A stretch of DNA of 64,000 nucleotides from Pyrenopolyporus hunteri (lineage: Eukaryota; Ascomycota; Sordariomycetes; Xylariales; Hypoxylaceae): assembly GCA_902806595.1 (NCBI GenBank), contig CADCXC010000014.1:372001-436000 (forward strand), written 5' to 3'. Under the pieces are notes generated by a model. The model saw only the letters and a list, made by a program, of their open reading frames with translations. It was not told where the DNA came from and ran no database searches. This document shows, in pieces, positions 13,001 to 25,070 of this stretch. Both the position numbers and the translations under genes were made by a program. Position 1 is the first letter of the stretch. Each line of letters starts with the position of its first letter.

Positions 13001-16000
13001 GATGCTGAATACGGAGCTGCACGACCGGAGACCTGGGACCGATGAGCGGTTTTGATCGAGCCTGGCCGTACGATGCTGCCGTTGCTTGAGCCGGCCAACG
13101 AAAGAAATGAACTTTTATTGCGAAGTTTAGTGGAGCGATTCGACGACCTCAGAGACGAAATCGACTGCTTGTCCGCAACGGTTCCGGACAGAACTGGATA
13201 AGGGACTGGTGGGACGCTTTGTGCCGGGCTGTCGACGGGGTCCGGTACAAAATCATCTAGGAGACCGGGGAGTAACAAGAAGTCTGTTCGATGCGTCCGC
13301 TGGTCGTGACGGCGTACGAGTTCCTGCTGCAGCCGTCTCTCCTGTGCGAAGTCATACTTGCGCCCAATAAGCGCAAAATGAACGTTCGTTCGAAGGAAAA
13401 CATCCGTATCGACGTGAGAGCGAGGTCGCGGCGGTCTATGCCGCGTCGCGGATTCCGAGTTGACGCAAGCAATCTCGAGATCGGGTACCTTTATGTCGGC
13501 GCGTCTTGAGTAATGCGTCCTAGCCCAGTCGTTGAATTGGACGTTAATTGTCCCGGTAGAAAATAAGAAGGCTGCCTCGTCCACATGCACCCAGACTTTG
13601 ACCGACTCGACGAAAACTCGTAAGAATGTTACGTCGTACACCACGATGGATGAATAAGGGATCAACGCGTTCTCGTCATCGTCAAGCGAGAAGCCGAACG
13701 CTCTACCCCCTCTAACGAGCGCAGTCAGAAAATCAGTGGAACAATCCCCGATAACCGATCCGACCTTCAAGTCCCAGTTACAGACATAAGTCGGCTCGAT
13801 AGGTGGTAGCCCGAATAAGCGATGCCCGTGGATGTCGAGGCCGTCGATGAATAATTGGGTACTCGACATAGCGCTCAGTGGACTAGCGGCGCCTTCGTTT
13901 TCACCCCCGAGCGAAAGGCTCAATGGGCTAAAACACAGGTGGAGATCCATATAATAGTTCGTAAAGCGAAGATCCATAGCTAAGGTAGCAGCTTCGATTG
14001 GGATATGGCGTTTCGCCGAATACAAGTTAGCAGGCAAGAAGACCCTAGGGTCGTCGGCGCGAATGCTCAGAATTACGTCCAGGTCGTTCGATTTCTTATA
14101 CGGCGGGCGGTCCGCAGGTTTGGCATCCGGATCCGCCTTTTTATCTCGTAGCGCTTCCTGATGCTCATCTAGAGTTCTAAAATGAATGTTGTCTCCAAAG
14201 TAATTATCCTTCATCTGTAGGAAATAACGAACAAGGAAACCGTAGATGTAGGCGGTGGGAGACTGGCCGGAGACGTCGAGGACAAGAGTGTCGGTATTTG
14301 CTGGCGAGGTGGTCGAATTATAGTGATACTTCCCTTGGATGGTCAGATTTTCAAGATGACCTATGTCTTTAGAAGCCAAGAACGTCGCTTGAGTATTCCA
14401 CGGCGGCAAGTGTAGGCTAAGGCTGAGAGGGTCGGCTACAACGCGAAACGGCACAGCATTCGTCGTGGGGCGATAATTATCTAACGATATACAAGTATCT
14501 ACCGCTAGACACGGGCTAGACAAGACCAGATACGTATTCTCCTCGAAGTTGGTCGGATCATTGACGATGTTCACATCGTTGACATTAAGGTAGAGCTTTA
14601 AGCGGTGGAGTCGTAAGTTCAGGAGATATTTAAAGGGAGTGAATAGAAGATATTCGGACGGTGGCCCAGTTCCCCAGTCGTCTATGAGGTCTATGAGCAA
14701 GAAGATGTGGTCCCTTAAAATAAAAAGTTCTAGTCCGTCGCCGTCGATGTCGAAGCGCCAAGTCCGGAGGCCATTCCATTTCAGAGGCGTAGACAGGTCA
14801 CACGAGATCTGCTGGCGACCAGATCGCCACAGCAGTCCATGATTGACGCTCGTCGAGACTTCCGTACCGGGCAGGTCGATCTTCAACGTGTTCGTATAAC
14901 CAGTCGACCTTGCTAACATATCCATAGTATACGAGACCGTCGCATTCGATTCAACCTTGATGTCAAGCCATCCGCCGGGACGCTTCTCCGCAGCCGTGGC
15001 CCCGTCTGATTTCTGATTACGACCTCGTTCCCGCCGAGTAGCCTGTTTACGATGTTTCTTCGATGTGATTACATCCTCCTTCCACTTCCAGTTCTTCGAG
15101 TCTTCGCGCGTAGGTATCCTGAGTATGACTCCTTCCTCGAATTCAAAGTAGAAGTTGAAGCGCGTGGGCACGCGGTCCGCACCAACCGGTAATCTCTGCG
15201 CCGGCGTCGCATCTTTGCATAAACTAGGGAAGAATACCCTTTGCAGCTCAGCTCGTTGTCTGTCTGCCCAAGGCCCGTAGTTAACCGTGCCGCTTTTCAG
15301 AGAGAGGTTGATCGCCCAGGCTGGCGCTACGGTTCCGTTAATATCGTCCGAGAGACTATCATTGCCTTTCGAAGGATGTACCCTGCTGTACGGCGCAACT
15401 CTCCCAGGCACATCCCAAAAAATCGTCAACGTTGCTTCGGGGCTTTCAACCACCGGGTTCACGCTGGCATACTCGACCGACGACCACCTAAGTTTGTCGT
15501 CTTCTTCGCCGTCATTGAGATACCGGGAGAGTCCTTGCCATTGGCTGGAGCCGGGTATACGACCTCCGTTAGGACCATCCCCATCTCGGGAATCGACCGA
15601 AAACGACTCGACGGATTTCTGCCAGTAAGGAAGTAGGTTCCGCAACTGCCCGAGCACTTTGCGGCGTTGTCTTCGGAAGAATGAGCGGTGCTGCACAGGA
15701 CTGGAGTCTCTCGCGATTTGCCCATCCCTGGCCGCCCTAGCAAGCTGCTCCTCTTTAAACCCGTCGTGTTCCCTTATCTCAAGTACCGGGCTATCGAAAT
15801 TGATCTTGAAAATTTGTCGGTAGGGGTCCGGAGTCGGGCAATCGCTCGCATCGACTTCTCCTGACAGGGATTTAGTCTTCACGATAAGGATAGACCTCGT
15901 ATTCTCGTTGCCCATGACGAGCGCTGCCTTATCACACCTGAAATGTATCGGAAACAACTGTAACATTAGAGGAATATCTTCGTTAGCCACCGTCTCGAAT

Positions 16001-16830
16001 CCACCATCGGAAGTGGAAGTAGAGGTAAAAGTTCTCCTTTGGCGGGCCTCGGAGCCATCTTTCTCGCCGACATGGCCCAGCTCGACTTCCTCAAATTGCT
16101 CCGATTTTTCATGCGATTTATGTAGTCGCTGTCGCAGTTTAGCCGAACCGTCCGCCGTGTCGTCGGCCTCGTCTGGTTTGTCGTCATGTGCGGACTGGGG
16201 CGGCACGCACATGGCTTCGAGCATGGAGTCGTAGGCGGCGCCGCGATTGTACACGAACCATTCTAGTCCGGAGACGACGACATTGACGCGACAGGGGAGT
16301 TCCGCCTGTTTCGTAGCATCGGGCGCAGGGCTATCTCCGAGCTTCGCGTTCTTCTTCCCCGCGCCCAATCCGACATCCCGCACTCTGCGCAGCCAGTACG
16401 ACCAGGTAATGTGCCCATTCTGGATAATGATGGTTTCGTTGTTCCCGTGGTATCGAAGGCCGGTAAAGAAGACGCGGCCGCCGAGCAGGGACCATTGCAA
16501 CGCTTGAATATCGATATAGACGCGATACCTATGCCACGTGTAGGCGCGGACGATGTACGAGACGACGGAGGCGAATACTCTGTTAAAGTACAATAGGAAG
16601 AAGATGGCACTGTAGATACGTAAATATTTCGAGTACGGTAACGGGCGGAGGTCGCAAAGGCATCGAGTTGGTGGTGACTTACAGCACGCCGCAGACGATG
16701 ATATAAGCTAGGAATTCGCTTCGTTCAGTTAGCTCCGGGGCACCCGAGTTCCGTCGTTCAAGTGATAGGATAGGAGAGCTAGAACGTACCCTTTGAAATT
16801 GTGCCAGACCGGCACGGCGATATCAGCCAT
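7027..16830 (-). CDS. CSF1: Csf1/BLTP1-type bridge-like lipid transfer protein, three exons
   Basis: Predicted exons are complement(16790-16830, 16683-16718, 7027-16609), giving 3219 residues, normal for fungal Csf1. The big exon alone encodes 3188 residues without interruption. The model upstream comes from splice reading: ATG at 16830, donor GTACGT, branch CTAAC and acceptor AAG give a 36-nt microexon encoding EFLAYIIVCGV, which joins to LAIFFLLYFNRVF to make one hydrophobic helix. This is followed by RAYTWHRYRVYIDIQALQWS, the conserved start of the repeating beta-groove region. Family knowledge: Csf1 (Tweek/KIAA1109/BLTP1) anchors at the ER and forms a long hydrophobic channel for phospholipids at membrane contact sites. 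Low-complexity Ser/Arg-rich linkers occur mid-protein (around + strand 12900-13200). The last ~650 nt are much more GC-rich than the rest. Family certain; first two exons inferred. Confidence 0.9.
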
Positions 16831-17694
16831 GACAGCTCCAGACCTCCCCGACTCCCCCGAGCACACACCCCCTACGATTTGCGACAACTAGGTTCTCTCC
16901 ACGATCCTGGACAGAGACGACATCGAACCGGGGACCATAATGGCTGGCCAAGTTGCAATATCCCCTACGAGGAGCGCCAATTCGCATTAGACGTATACCA
17001 TCCAAGTCGTTTAGCTCGAGAACGTTTGTAAAATAGGGTTAGGAATTATCATTAGGAAGTATCATAAGATTGATTATGTAGAGATCGAATTGCGATATGT
17101 ATGGTATGTATAATACAGGCGGTATAATGCAATAGTACAGCATAAGTGGAAGCTACCACAGGCTAGATCGCTGCATGACGCGTGACGGACAGGGGTCAGC
17201 GCAGGTCAGCACTTTAGCGGTTCCATAGATTGGTTCTGATACTGGCATGGTGCATTATCTAGGTACCTAGGTAGGTAGTACAATACAATACAATATCCAC
17301 TTGCCTCAGGTCAGCCTAGGGCTTCTCAGGCCGTTTCACCCGCACTTATCGATAATAAAACAGGCAGGCATCCACTAAAGCCTGCATTAGAGATACATGT
17401 ACCTAAAGTCCGGTAGGACTTATAGTGCGGTACGTACCAATATAGGTACCTACCTCAGGTATTTAGGTACCTCCGACAGTGGGTTTAGGTACTCCTTAAG
17501 CCCTTCGCTTTGATCAAATGACATCTATTTCTCGAGGAGCTCCCAAAACCATCTCCTCCACTCTCATCATTCCAACCTCCGCGTATCGGTTCTCTTACCT
17601 ATTACACCACCACTTTTCCCAAACATGCGGAATCCCTCGCCCTTCGAATAGGCAATATCTCGTTCCGGTGGCGTACGGCTCTTAAACCGGCAAC
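16831..17694. promoter_or_regulatory. Divergent intergenic region between Csf1-like and TMEM184-like genes
   Basis: 864 bp separate two head-to-head start codons, so both promoters must lie here. 17255-17480 carries a cluster of GGTACCTA-type palindromic words (AGGTACCTAGGTAGGTAG at 17261, ATAGGTACCTACC at 17442, TTAGGTACC at 17463). The last 150 bp before the + gene are pyrimidine-rich. No TATA box is obvious. The small open frame at 16801-17031 overlaps the Csf1 5' end and looks like chance. Confidence 0.5.
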
Positions 17695-19746
17695 ATGGTT
17701 GGCGGTACTGGTCAAAAGTTTACTACCGCCACTACAATTATTGCTGGTGTCTTCTCTCTAACAGCTACTTTGATGTCCATTGTGTAAGACTCGTCCGTTC
17801 TTCCATCGGTTCAGCTCTTCGAGACGATAGATGCTAATGACTGTTGTGATAGCTCAATATGGCTCCAATTGTACGCACGTCCTAATCCCCAAGTTGCATT
17901 TCACAGCCAGTTTAACGCGTATACAGAAAGAATTACCGGAAGCCTCTCCTGCAGCGATACGTCGTAAGGATTCTGCTGATGTGAGAAATGTTTCGAACCT
18001 CTATTATGCTCCTCTAACGTCTCCAGGGTTCCGATCTACTCGATAAGCTCGTGGGTTAGCATGGTGTCTTTGACGGCGGCAGCATTTCTGGATCCTATAA
18101 GGGATATATACGAGGTACGAACAGACAACTCTCACCCGAACCCCTCTCGCATTCCTCTAACTCTGCTGGCGAAAAAGGCTTTCACTATTTACACGTTCTT
18201 CCAACTTCTAATCAATTACCTCGATGGCGAACGGGCCCTCATAATTATGACACACGGTCGTGCTCCTGTACACCACCTATGGCCGCTAAACCACGTCCTT
18301 CCGAAAGTCGACATATCCGACCCCTATACTTTCCTCGCCATCAAGCGAGGGATACTTCAGTATGCCTGGCTCAAGCCCATATTGGCCCTCGCGGCGATCG
18401 TCATGAAAGCCCTCGGAATATATCAGGAGGGATACATTGGTCTCTCCTCAGGCTACCTCTGGAGTGGCATAATCTACAACATCAGCGTTACCGTCAGCCT
18501 TTATTCGCTCGGCCTGTTCTGGGTCTGTATGCACACTGACTTACAACCCTTCCGACCCGTGCCCAAATTCTTGTGCATCAAGCTCATCATCTTCGCTTCC
18601 TACTGGCAAGGCTTCTTCCTCTCCATACTAGTTTGGTTAGGCGCGATCCCGGACGACGTTCAGGGGTACACCTCGGATAACCTGGCAGCCGCCATCCAGG
18701 ACGCCCTGATCTGCTGTGAGATGCCTGCATTCGCCGTGGCACATTGGTATGCTTTCTCTTGGCACGATTACGCAGATAATACCGTTTCTTCTGCCAGACT
18801 GCCCGTCAAGTACGCGGCAAGGGACGCCTTCGGTATCCTCGACCTTATCGAAGATTCCAAGCAGACTTTCCGGGGAGATCAATACAGTTATAGGGTTTTT
18901 GATTCTAGCGGGAAAGTCATCGCACACGAAGACTCGAGTTCTCGTTTCGCAAGATTAAAAGACGGGATGAGATATAAGCGAGGAGGCGAAGCCAAGTATT
19001 GGATTCCCAAACCCGGCGAGGTCAGAGGGGAGATGAGCGCGAATACGCCACTTCTAAGCACCAACGGAGGGCCGAGCGGCACAAGAGATCCCGCGCTAAA
19101 GTACAACCATGGCTCTACCGACGAGACTGCGTTAGACCCTGACGATGAGAACCTTTACCAGAAGGCGCGAGAATTGGAGTTTGGGGACTGGAACGTGAGT
19201 TTGAACCAAAGTTCTTTGTTAACATTTTGGCTGATATATTCTCAGTATCCTGTTGTCACTGCAAATGTACCGGCAAGAGAGTCTTGGATCTCGAGGCAAC
19301 CAGCCGTATATCAGTCAACTACCGGTGCTTGGCAACCAGCTCGGTCCGTCTCGTCTCAGAGCGTGAGCAACAGGCCAACGACTACGGGAGTCCCTAGCGT
19401 TGAAACAGTAACCAGTAAAAAGAAGAAGGGCAAGCAAAAGCAAACCAAACCTGCTGCTAAGCCTCCTCCAGAACCCACAGTCGTCGCCACTAAGAAGTCC
19501 CAGTCAAAAGGCCCGCTTGGTGCCCCTGTACTCTCAACGAACGAGCCTCAGATCCTAGAGGAAGAGGCCGAGGAGGAAGATGCGACTTTTAAAGTAGGCG
19601 AATCAACGCCAGACGAAGTCCGCCCCGAAGACCAGGAAAATAGGCAATGGGGCGGTGACGGAGCGGAGCATAATACAGCCAGCCCGATTTTTAATACCGA
19701 ACAAGAAGACGAATTCCGGAATGTTTGGGGTAATGATCGTTTATAA
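17695..19746 (+). CDS. TMEM184/DUF300 family membrane protein (OST-alpha-like), six exons
   Basis: Model: join(17695-17783, 17853-17870, 17927-17980, 18027-18114, 18178-19194, 19246-19746), 588 residues. Start MVGGTGQKFTT leads into a hydrophobic helix; exons 2 and 3 supply SIWLQL and KNYRKPLLQRYVVRILLM, which fit the family only after splicing. The core carries the family hallmark HGRAPVHHLWPLNHVLPKV and KRGILQYAWLKP between hydrophobic helices, consistent with about seven membrane spans in the first 300 residues. The C-terminal third is polar, with a KKKKGKQKQTK basic patch and acidic runs, probably cytosolic. Relatives are human TMEM184 proteins, plant LAZ1 and yeast YKR051W; their molecular role is poorly defined (Pfam Solute_trans_a). 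Introns 4 (63 nt) and 5 (51 nt) are multiples of three and free of stops, so an unspliced reading also stays open. I removed them because the conserved text is continuous across them. Confidence 0.87.
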
Positions 19747-20036
19747 TTTTTTGTAGCCATTCCTATTTTTGCGTTCTTCTTAGATACCCTGGAGTTCACG
19801 TACGGACGGACATATCGCTATGTAGAGAGCAGAGAAACAATTACATTTGAGATACGTCTTGATCATTTCGGTTGTACGACCAAGACCCTTCCTCTCCTTG
19901 CCTCCCAACCTTACGCACTCTTAACCCACCCTACCCTAACGCCGTGTTCCTAAATATTGAGCCCCAAGACCGAATGATAAGATCTACCAAGAAAGCCAAG
20001 TTGTAGTCATCGTCGACATACCACTTTATTCAACTC

Positions 20037-20819
20037 TCATGTCTGGATAAATTCCCATCTCTCAGCCTCCCCGATCATCGTAGAGCCCACCAACGCATCG
20101 CTATCCTTCGCCGTCTTCATGCCCAGGAGCGTCCAGTAGCGCATGGCGAAGATGTTGCACCCGCCGCCCTCGCGCGGCCGCACGAGCAGGTGCTCCCAGC
20201 CGCTCCAGCGCGGCGACGCCCGGAAGCCGTTGCCCCCGTCCCGCCCCAGGTACGTCCCCGACACCAGCTCCATGAACCCCAGGTACCCGTCCGCCGTCTC
20301 CAGACACTTCCACCACGACCCCGAATCCCCCCGCGGCCCCCAGCTCCGGTCCGCACGCAGCACCAGCTTGCCCTCGACTACCATCAGGATCCGCCCGCTG
20401 TCCACGTGCCGGATCTTGTACAGCCCCCCCGCCTCCGGCGCTGCCCCGCTGCTCTTTTCCCTCGTGCTGCTGCTGCTGCTGGGCCCCGACGCGTGGTTCA
20501 TGTTGTTGTTGTTGTCGTTGTTGCTGTTATTATTACACTTGCAGGCCCCGTACTCCGCGGTCTTCTCCCCTGCCGACGACGCGGTCGTCGTGTGCGTCGG
20601 CGTGAACACGCTGGTCGACCCGCCCAGAGACTTCGTGTCGTCGGTCGTCGAGCCGCTGGCCCAGCGGTGTACGGTCCCGTCGGAGGATTCGGCGTCGGCG
20701 TCGGCGTCGGTGCCGTTTGCGGGGTACGCTGTCTTCGCCCACGCGGCTACGAGCGGGTCGTTGGTGGGTTGGAGTGTGTCGCGAAAGTATTGATGTCGTT
20801 GGTTTTTCTTCTTCCCCAT
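20037..20819 (-). CDS. Uncharacterised protein with disordered N-terminus and beta-trefoil-like C-terminus
   Basis: Single-exon frame of 260 residues. Residues 1-20 are basic (MGKKKNQRHQYFRDTLQP); 35-125 are low-complexity with an Asn run (CNNNSNNDNNNN) and a Ser run. From about residue 131 a compact domain begins: GLYKIRHVDSGRILMV, KLVLRA, WWKCLETADGYLGFMELVSG, TYLGRDGGNGFRAS, GWEHLLVRPREGGG, ending WEFIQT. The repeated pattern of short strands with 'G-YLG' turns resembles fascin/FRG1-like beta-trefoil folds, which in fungi occur in uncharacterised cytosolic proteins; function is unknown. There is no signal peptide. The 3' half is strikingly GC-rich. A TATA-like element lies 67 nt upstream of the ATG. 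Existence of the gene is likely; the fold call is inference. Confidence 0.72.
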   Translation of the reverse strand: MGKKKNQRHQYFRDTLQPTNDPLVAAWAKTAYPANGTDADADAESSDGTVHRWASGSTTDDTKSLGGSTSVFTPTHTTTASSAGEKTAEYGACKCNNNSNNDNNNNMNHASGPSSSSSTREKSSGAAPEAGGLYKIRHVDSGRILMVVEGKLVLRADRSWGPRGDSGSWWKCLETADGYLGFMELVSGTYLGRDGGNGFRASPRWSGWEHLLVRPREGGGCNIFAMRYWTLLGMKTAKDSDALVGSTMIGEAERWEFIQT

Positions 20820-22185
20820 GGTACGCGGCGTAGAGGGGCGGTGATGGTAATGAGATGGAGGGGCTTGATTAAGGATGTAGGGTCGTATATAGGGAGGGAG
20901 GGGGAGGAGGGGTTTAAGGATCGGGCGGCTGGAAAACGGGACTGTGCGTCCAAGATATACATATACCTACCTATCTACCTACATAGGCACAATGCATATT
21001 ATGTCTTTGTCCTACGCACTGCACCGTACGTACTGTAAGAACCCCCGCGTATAATGTAGGTCAAATCAGCAGACGTCGAGGCACGCCCAGCCAATCGCTA
21101 CAGAGGTGCTACATCGTCATTATGATAGGTCATCTGCGGCCGGTTTCGACGGACCAACCACAGTCTGCGTCTAAGCCTCGTTGGCTACATGCCGGTACCC
21201 GGCAAACAGTGAATCGCGGACTGCCCGCGGTGCGAGAGCTCTAGGATATCTCTAAATGAGGAAGGGATGGGGGTCGTGGGAACGGTCTATATAGAAGGCC
21301 GATATACATGATCGTGATACATATATGGGGGATATGTACGCAGCTGGGAACAGCGGGACTCCCGGGGATCTTAAGCCTTCCCCAGTCTCTTGCACCGGAC
21401 TTCGAGATACGCTATCCAGAGCGACAATTTCCACCTGGCGCTGAGTACGTTCCACCGCAGCGCTCATCGTGTCCAATCAGGCGTAGCCGAACAGCCATAA
21501 CCTACATATGCAAGTTATCTTATCTGCGAGTCTCCGTCTGGATGTTGAAGTGGTACAAAGTCGACGCCCTCCGAGGTAAGAGTCATATATAGGTAGGCAT
21601 GCATACGCCCGTCTCATAGTCGGAGCTGACCCAGCCAAAGTCCGCAACAGACAGCGACGACGGACGTGGGAAGAAACCCGTATATCGACTACGGTTCATA
21701 GCCCGGACTGTTGTACCACAGCCATGTGGCTTTAATTTAATTCGACAAATATCAAGGAATCTATTAACGGAGCTCTCTCCTTCTCCCCCGAGGTACCTAG
21801 GTCCAAGTGAGGCGAATTCTATATCGCAGTTATTCGCAATCGAATTACTAGCATTCCCGGATAGCCTGGACGCCAACGACTAAGTTCTCGCCAATGTCTC
21901 AGCCGGACTCCCCACGGGGCGTAACCCAGGTTCGTGAGCCTTAGTGCTGAGCAATCAGACTCGAAAGTCGAAAGAGCACTAAACTAATAGCTTCTTCTAA
22001 GCTCTGGTCGAACCAAATTTAAGTGGGTGTAAAATATATATGTGCTACTCATGTATATACTGCAATCTGACGTGTGGTAGGAATATACATAACCCCAAAC
22101 TCGCGTATCTACATACCTCTTCGTAATATAACCCAAATATATACTACCATATCTATCTACTTCATTTTCCACATCATCATCATCA
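20820..22185. other. Intergenic stretch without a supportable gene
   Basis: About 1.37 kb between the start of the beta-trefoil gene and the stop of the GH92 gene, both on the - strand. It contains scattered TATATA words, one GAGGTACCTAGGTCC palindrome at 21790-21804, and no open frame with recognisable content. Confidence 0.6.
20886..20891 (-). promoter_or_regulatory. TATA-like element upstream of the beta-trefoil gene
   Basis: The - strand reads CTATATACG about 67 nt upstream of the ATG at 20819, a workable TATA position. It is a single-motif match in moderately AT-rich DNA, so it could be chance. Confidence 0.3.
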
Positions 22186-24723
22186 TCACGACGCCGGGCT
22201 CGGCGGCGGCGGACCCGTCGCCCAATCAGCCGGGTCGGGGCCGAGCACAAAATCCAGCGTGCCGCCCTCGGCGAAAACGTCGTCCCACGTAACCCACGCC
22301 TTATCCCAGCTCTCGCCGTTGACCTTGAGGGACTGTACGTAGTACCCGTCGCGGGTGCCCTGGGCCGTAATCGCCAACTTCTTCCCGCCGCCGAGGTCGA
22401 TCGTCAGGTCGCTGAACCAGGGGGAGCCGACGAGGAAGGTGGTCTGGCCCGTCATGGGGTAGAGGCCGATCATGGACCACAGGAGCCACGACTCCATGGC
22501 GCCGGCGTCCGAGTTGCCGGGGAGGCCGCCGGGCGTGGGGGCGTAGTAGCTGTCGGCGACGAAGCGGCTGTGGCGGACGCTCAGGTCCTGGCGGCCGACG
22601 TAGTTGAACAGGTACGGGGTGGTGAAGCTGGGCTCGTTGCCGGGGTTGAACAGCGTGTGGTTGAACTGGGCGTTGCCGGAGCTCACGCCGCCCTCGAACA
22701 TCTTCTCGAGGCGGGCGACGAACTTGTCCGCGCCGCCCGATAGCTCGATCAGCGTGTCCATGTCGTGGTGCGCGTTGAACGAGTACTCGATCGGCAGGGC
22801 CTCGTAGTACGCGTCGCCCCAGTAGCACCCGCCGCAGCTGAGCGGGTCCTGGTCCTTGAAGTTGCCCTTCTCGTCGATGGGGCCGAGGAACCCCGTGAAG
22901 CCGAGCGCTTTCAGGTCCGGGTTCCAGTGGTTGCGCCAATTGCGCGACCGGTTGAGGTATTTCTCCGCCTCCTCGTCTTTTCCTAGGCCCTTGGCTACTT
23001 GATAGAGGCCGAAGTCGTTTCCGGCGCTATTGCGTGTTAGTCTGCTGGGGGGCCGCTAATGCGTGGAATAGAGGAATGCTCACTATTCGATGGCTCGGCT
23101 TACGGAGCGCTTGAACTTCGTCGTAATGAAGCCGCGGTCCTTCCAGTCTGGTAGGGCGCCTCGACCTTCTTTCGTTGACGCAGTCTTGTCCCTCGGATCG
23201 TTGTTATTCGGAGGTACGGTCTCGGCGTCCGTGACCATGGCGGAGAACGCATCGTCCCAGTTAACAGCACCGCGAACACCCTTCACGTATGCGTCCGCAA
23301 GCACGTTGTCTGCGTTAGAACCTCCTTGTGTGGCGCCGTTGAAGAACGAAGACCGTGCATCGGGCAGAAAGTCGTCATGCCTCCAAATATCGATAAGGGA
23401 ACGGACGAATTCCTCGTATACTACAGGCTGCAGAATATGAAAGAGAGATGTAGTACATCGGAACTGGGCCCAATTAGACTCGATATCGATGGTCTGGGAG
23501 GAACGAAACTTACGAGGTCCCAGAACGTGAAGATGTCATCGTAGTAAGGCTCGCTCGACGACCAGAGAGGATTCTCTCCCGTCTTGTTGGTCGGGATAAT
23601 CGACATGTGATATAGGGATGAGTAAAGGAGCTGTAGTCTCGTCGTGTTGGCGGTATCCGTCGTGGTGATCTTAGACAACACTTGATTATTCCAGGCAGTC
23701 TTCGCGTTGTTTTCCAAGGTCTCGAGTGACGTCTTTGCAGGTAGTTCATTGGCAACGTTGCTACAGGCCTGCTCAGGTGAGATGAACGATACGCCTACTC
23801 TCGAAGTGACTTCCGTACTGTCGAAAGTGAAGACGGCACCCAACCTGGCCTTCGAGTCTTGCGTGGTAGCATCGCTATAGTCTACTAAGTCGTCTCCCGA
23901 TGAGTCCTTACCAAGAAACGTTTTGAACGTCGCTGATTGATCGAAATAGCCGCAGAAATGGACGGTCCACTTCGGGGCGCGATTCCAGCCCTGGCGAAGG
24001 TCAGCAATTACGGTTGGTATTTCTCATCGATCTTAATAGGCTAACATTGTCGTAAGAACCAGATCCTTGGTAACGAATGCCTCCATCTGTCTTTTCCACC
24101 GAGATGTTACCACCTAGGTAATTTTGGCCAAGCCCCTGGCCTCTAAACGACGGAAGAACGTGGGATACGTCAACGATGATATTCGTACCATCCGCGTCTT
24201 CGGGGAATTGGTATTTATATAGACCGGCCTTGCTAGTCGCCCCCAACTCTACGGCAACGCCGTTGGATAAGCTCGACTTGTAGTAGCCGAGCCTTGCTTC
24301 ATCCTCCTTGCTTCGGTTAACGCTGTGGTCGGCCAATGGATTGTCAATTGCACCAACAGCGGGCATCTGTGCGACCACCCCATATTTGGGCGCGCCACCC
24401 GTGCCGCTTTCGTGCAATAGGCTAAAGCCGATGAAGCTGCCGGTAGACTGGTAACCGGAATAGCTGTCGGATCCGGTGTATAAGTCGGGGCCCAGCTTTA
24501 CCATTCCGAATGGTAAGCTGACGCCGGGGAAGGTGTTGCCTCCATTGGCCGAGCCGGTCTTGGGTCGGAAACGTCAATTTCAAGTCGCATCACGCGCAAG
24601 GGTCTACGGATTGGGTCTACGTACGTGTGGTAACACGAACTGGCTCAGATCCTGAGCTACCTCTAGAAAGTGTTTGGCTCGAGCCAAGGTCACGCCCAGC
24701 ACGAAGCCGGCGGAACCGCGCAT
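22186..24723 (-). CDS. Secreted glycoside hydrolase family 92 (alpha-1,2-mannosidase-like), five exons
   Basis: Model: complement(24625-24723, 24046-24558, 23514-23990, 23084-23463, 22186-23026), 769 residues, a usual GH92 length. GH92 enzymes are calcium-dependent exo-alpha-mannosidases acting on N-glycans or mannans. MRGSAGFVLGVTLA begins the protein, probably a signal peptide. Then come NGGNTFPGVSLPFGMVKLGP, SYDN joined to GWNRAPKWTVHFCGYFD by splicing out 55 nt, YYDDIFTFWDL joined to FRCTTSLFHILQPV, DARSSFFNGATQGGSNADN, and CGGCYWGDAYYEALPIEYSF. GNSDAGAM (residues 660-667) matches the GN-x-D-x-G-x-M motif that in bacterial GH92 carries catalytic-base aspartate; Asp663 is kept. Introns are 50-66 nt; the 24045 donor (GTTAGC) is weak but restores the conserved text exactly. 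The last exon is far more GC-rich than the others. Family is secure; substrate linkage is not shown by sequence. Confidence 0.9.
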
Positions 24724-24986
24724 CGTGTCTAGAGGGTTTCGAAGTCGATCAAATTGGCCCGATATTGGCGGCAACGATAAGCATCGAAGAATTAGTGAAT
24801 TAAGATATTAGAATATCCACCCTACGTTGATACCATTATCTTTATGAATGACTCTGGGGAAATGAAGCCGATGTATAGGACCGCCTACGAACGGAATAGA
24901 CGAATAGCGAGCGATCGCTAAACAGCGTAACGTTTCCGTTCTTGCTCCTCAAGACATACATCACCGAACCTACCTAATTTTGGACA

Positions 24987-24992
24987 TATAAA
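24987..24992 (+). promoter_or_regulatory. TATAAA box
   Basis: A consensus TATAAA followed by AGGAGCGACCC, 84 nt upstream of the ATG at 25071 on the same strand. This spacing would fit a short transcript leader. It is the only evidence of a promoter for that small frame. Confidence 0.35.
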
Positions 24993-25070
24993 GGAGCGAC
25001 CCAGCCATAGCGCTTGGGAATCCTTGTGGGCTAGTTCGACTAGGTTATACATTCTGCGGAGTGAGAGACA

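Noticed and set aside
19925..19945. Telomere-like CCCTAAC word
   Set aside because: Single imperfect occurrence between two genes; no tandem CCCTAA array anywhere in the window.
20190..21038. 282-codon + strand frame
   Set aside because: Antisense to the beta-trefoil gene; Arg/Ala/Val-rich text is the shadow of its GC-rich 3' half.
24001..24045. Alternative 21-nt splice at GTAATT in GH92
   Set aside because: Too short for a fungal intron; the 55-nt intron 23991-24045 restores the conserved SYDN-GWNR text in phase.
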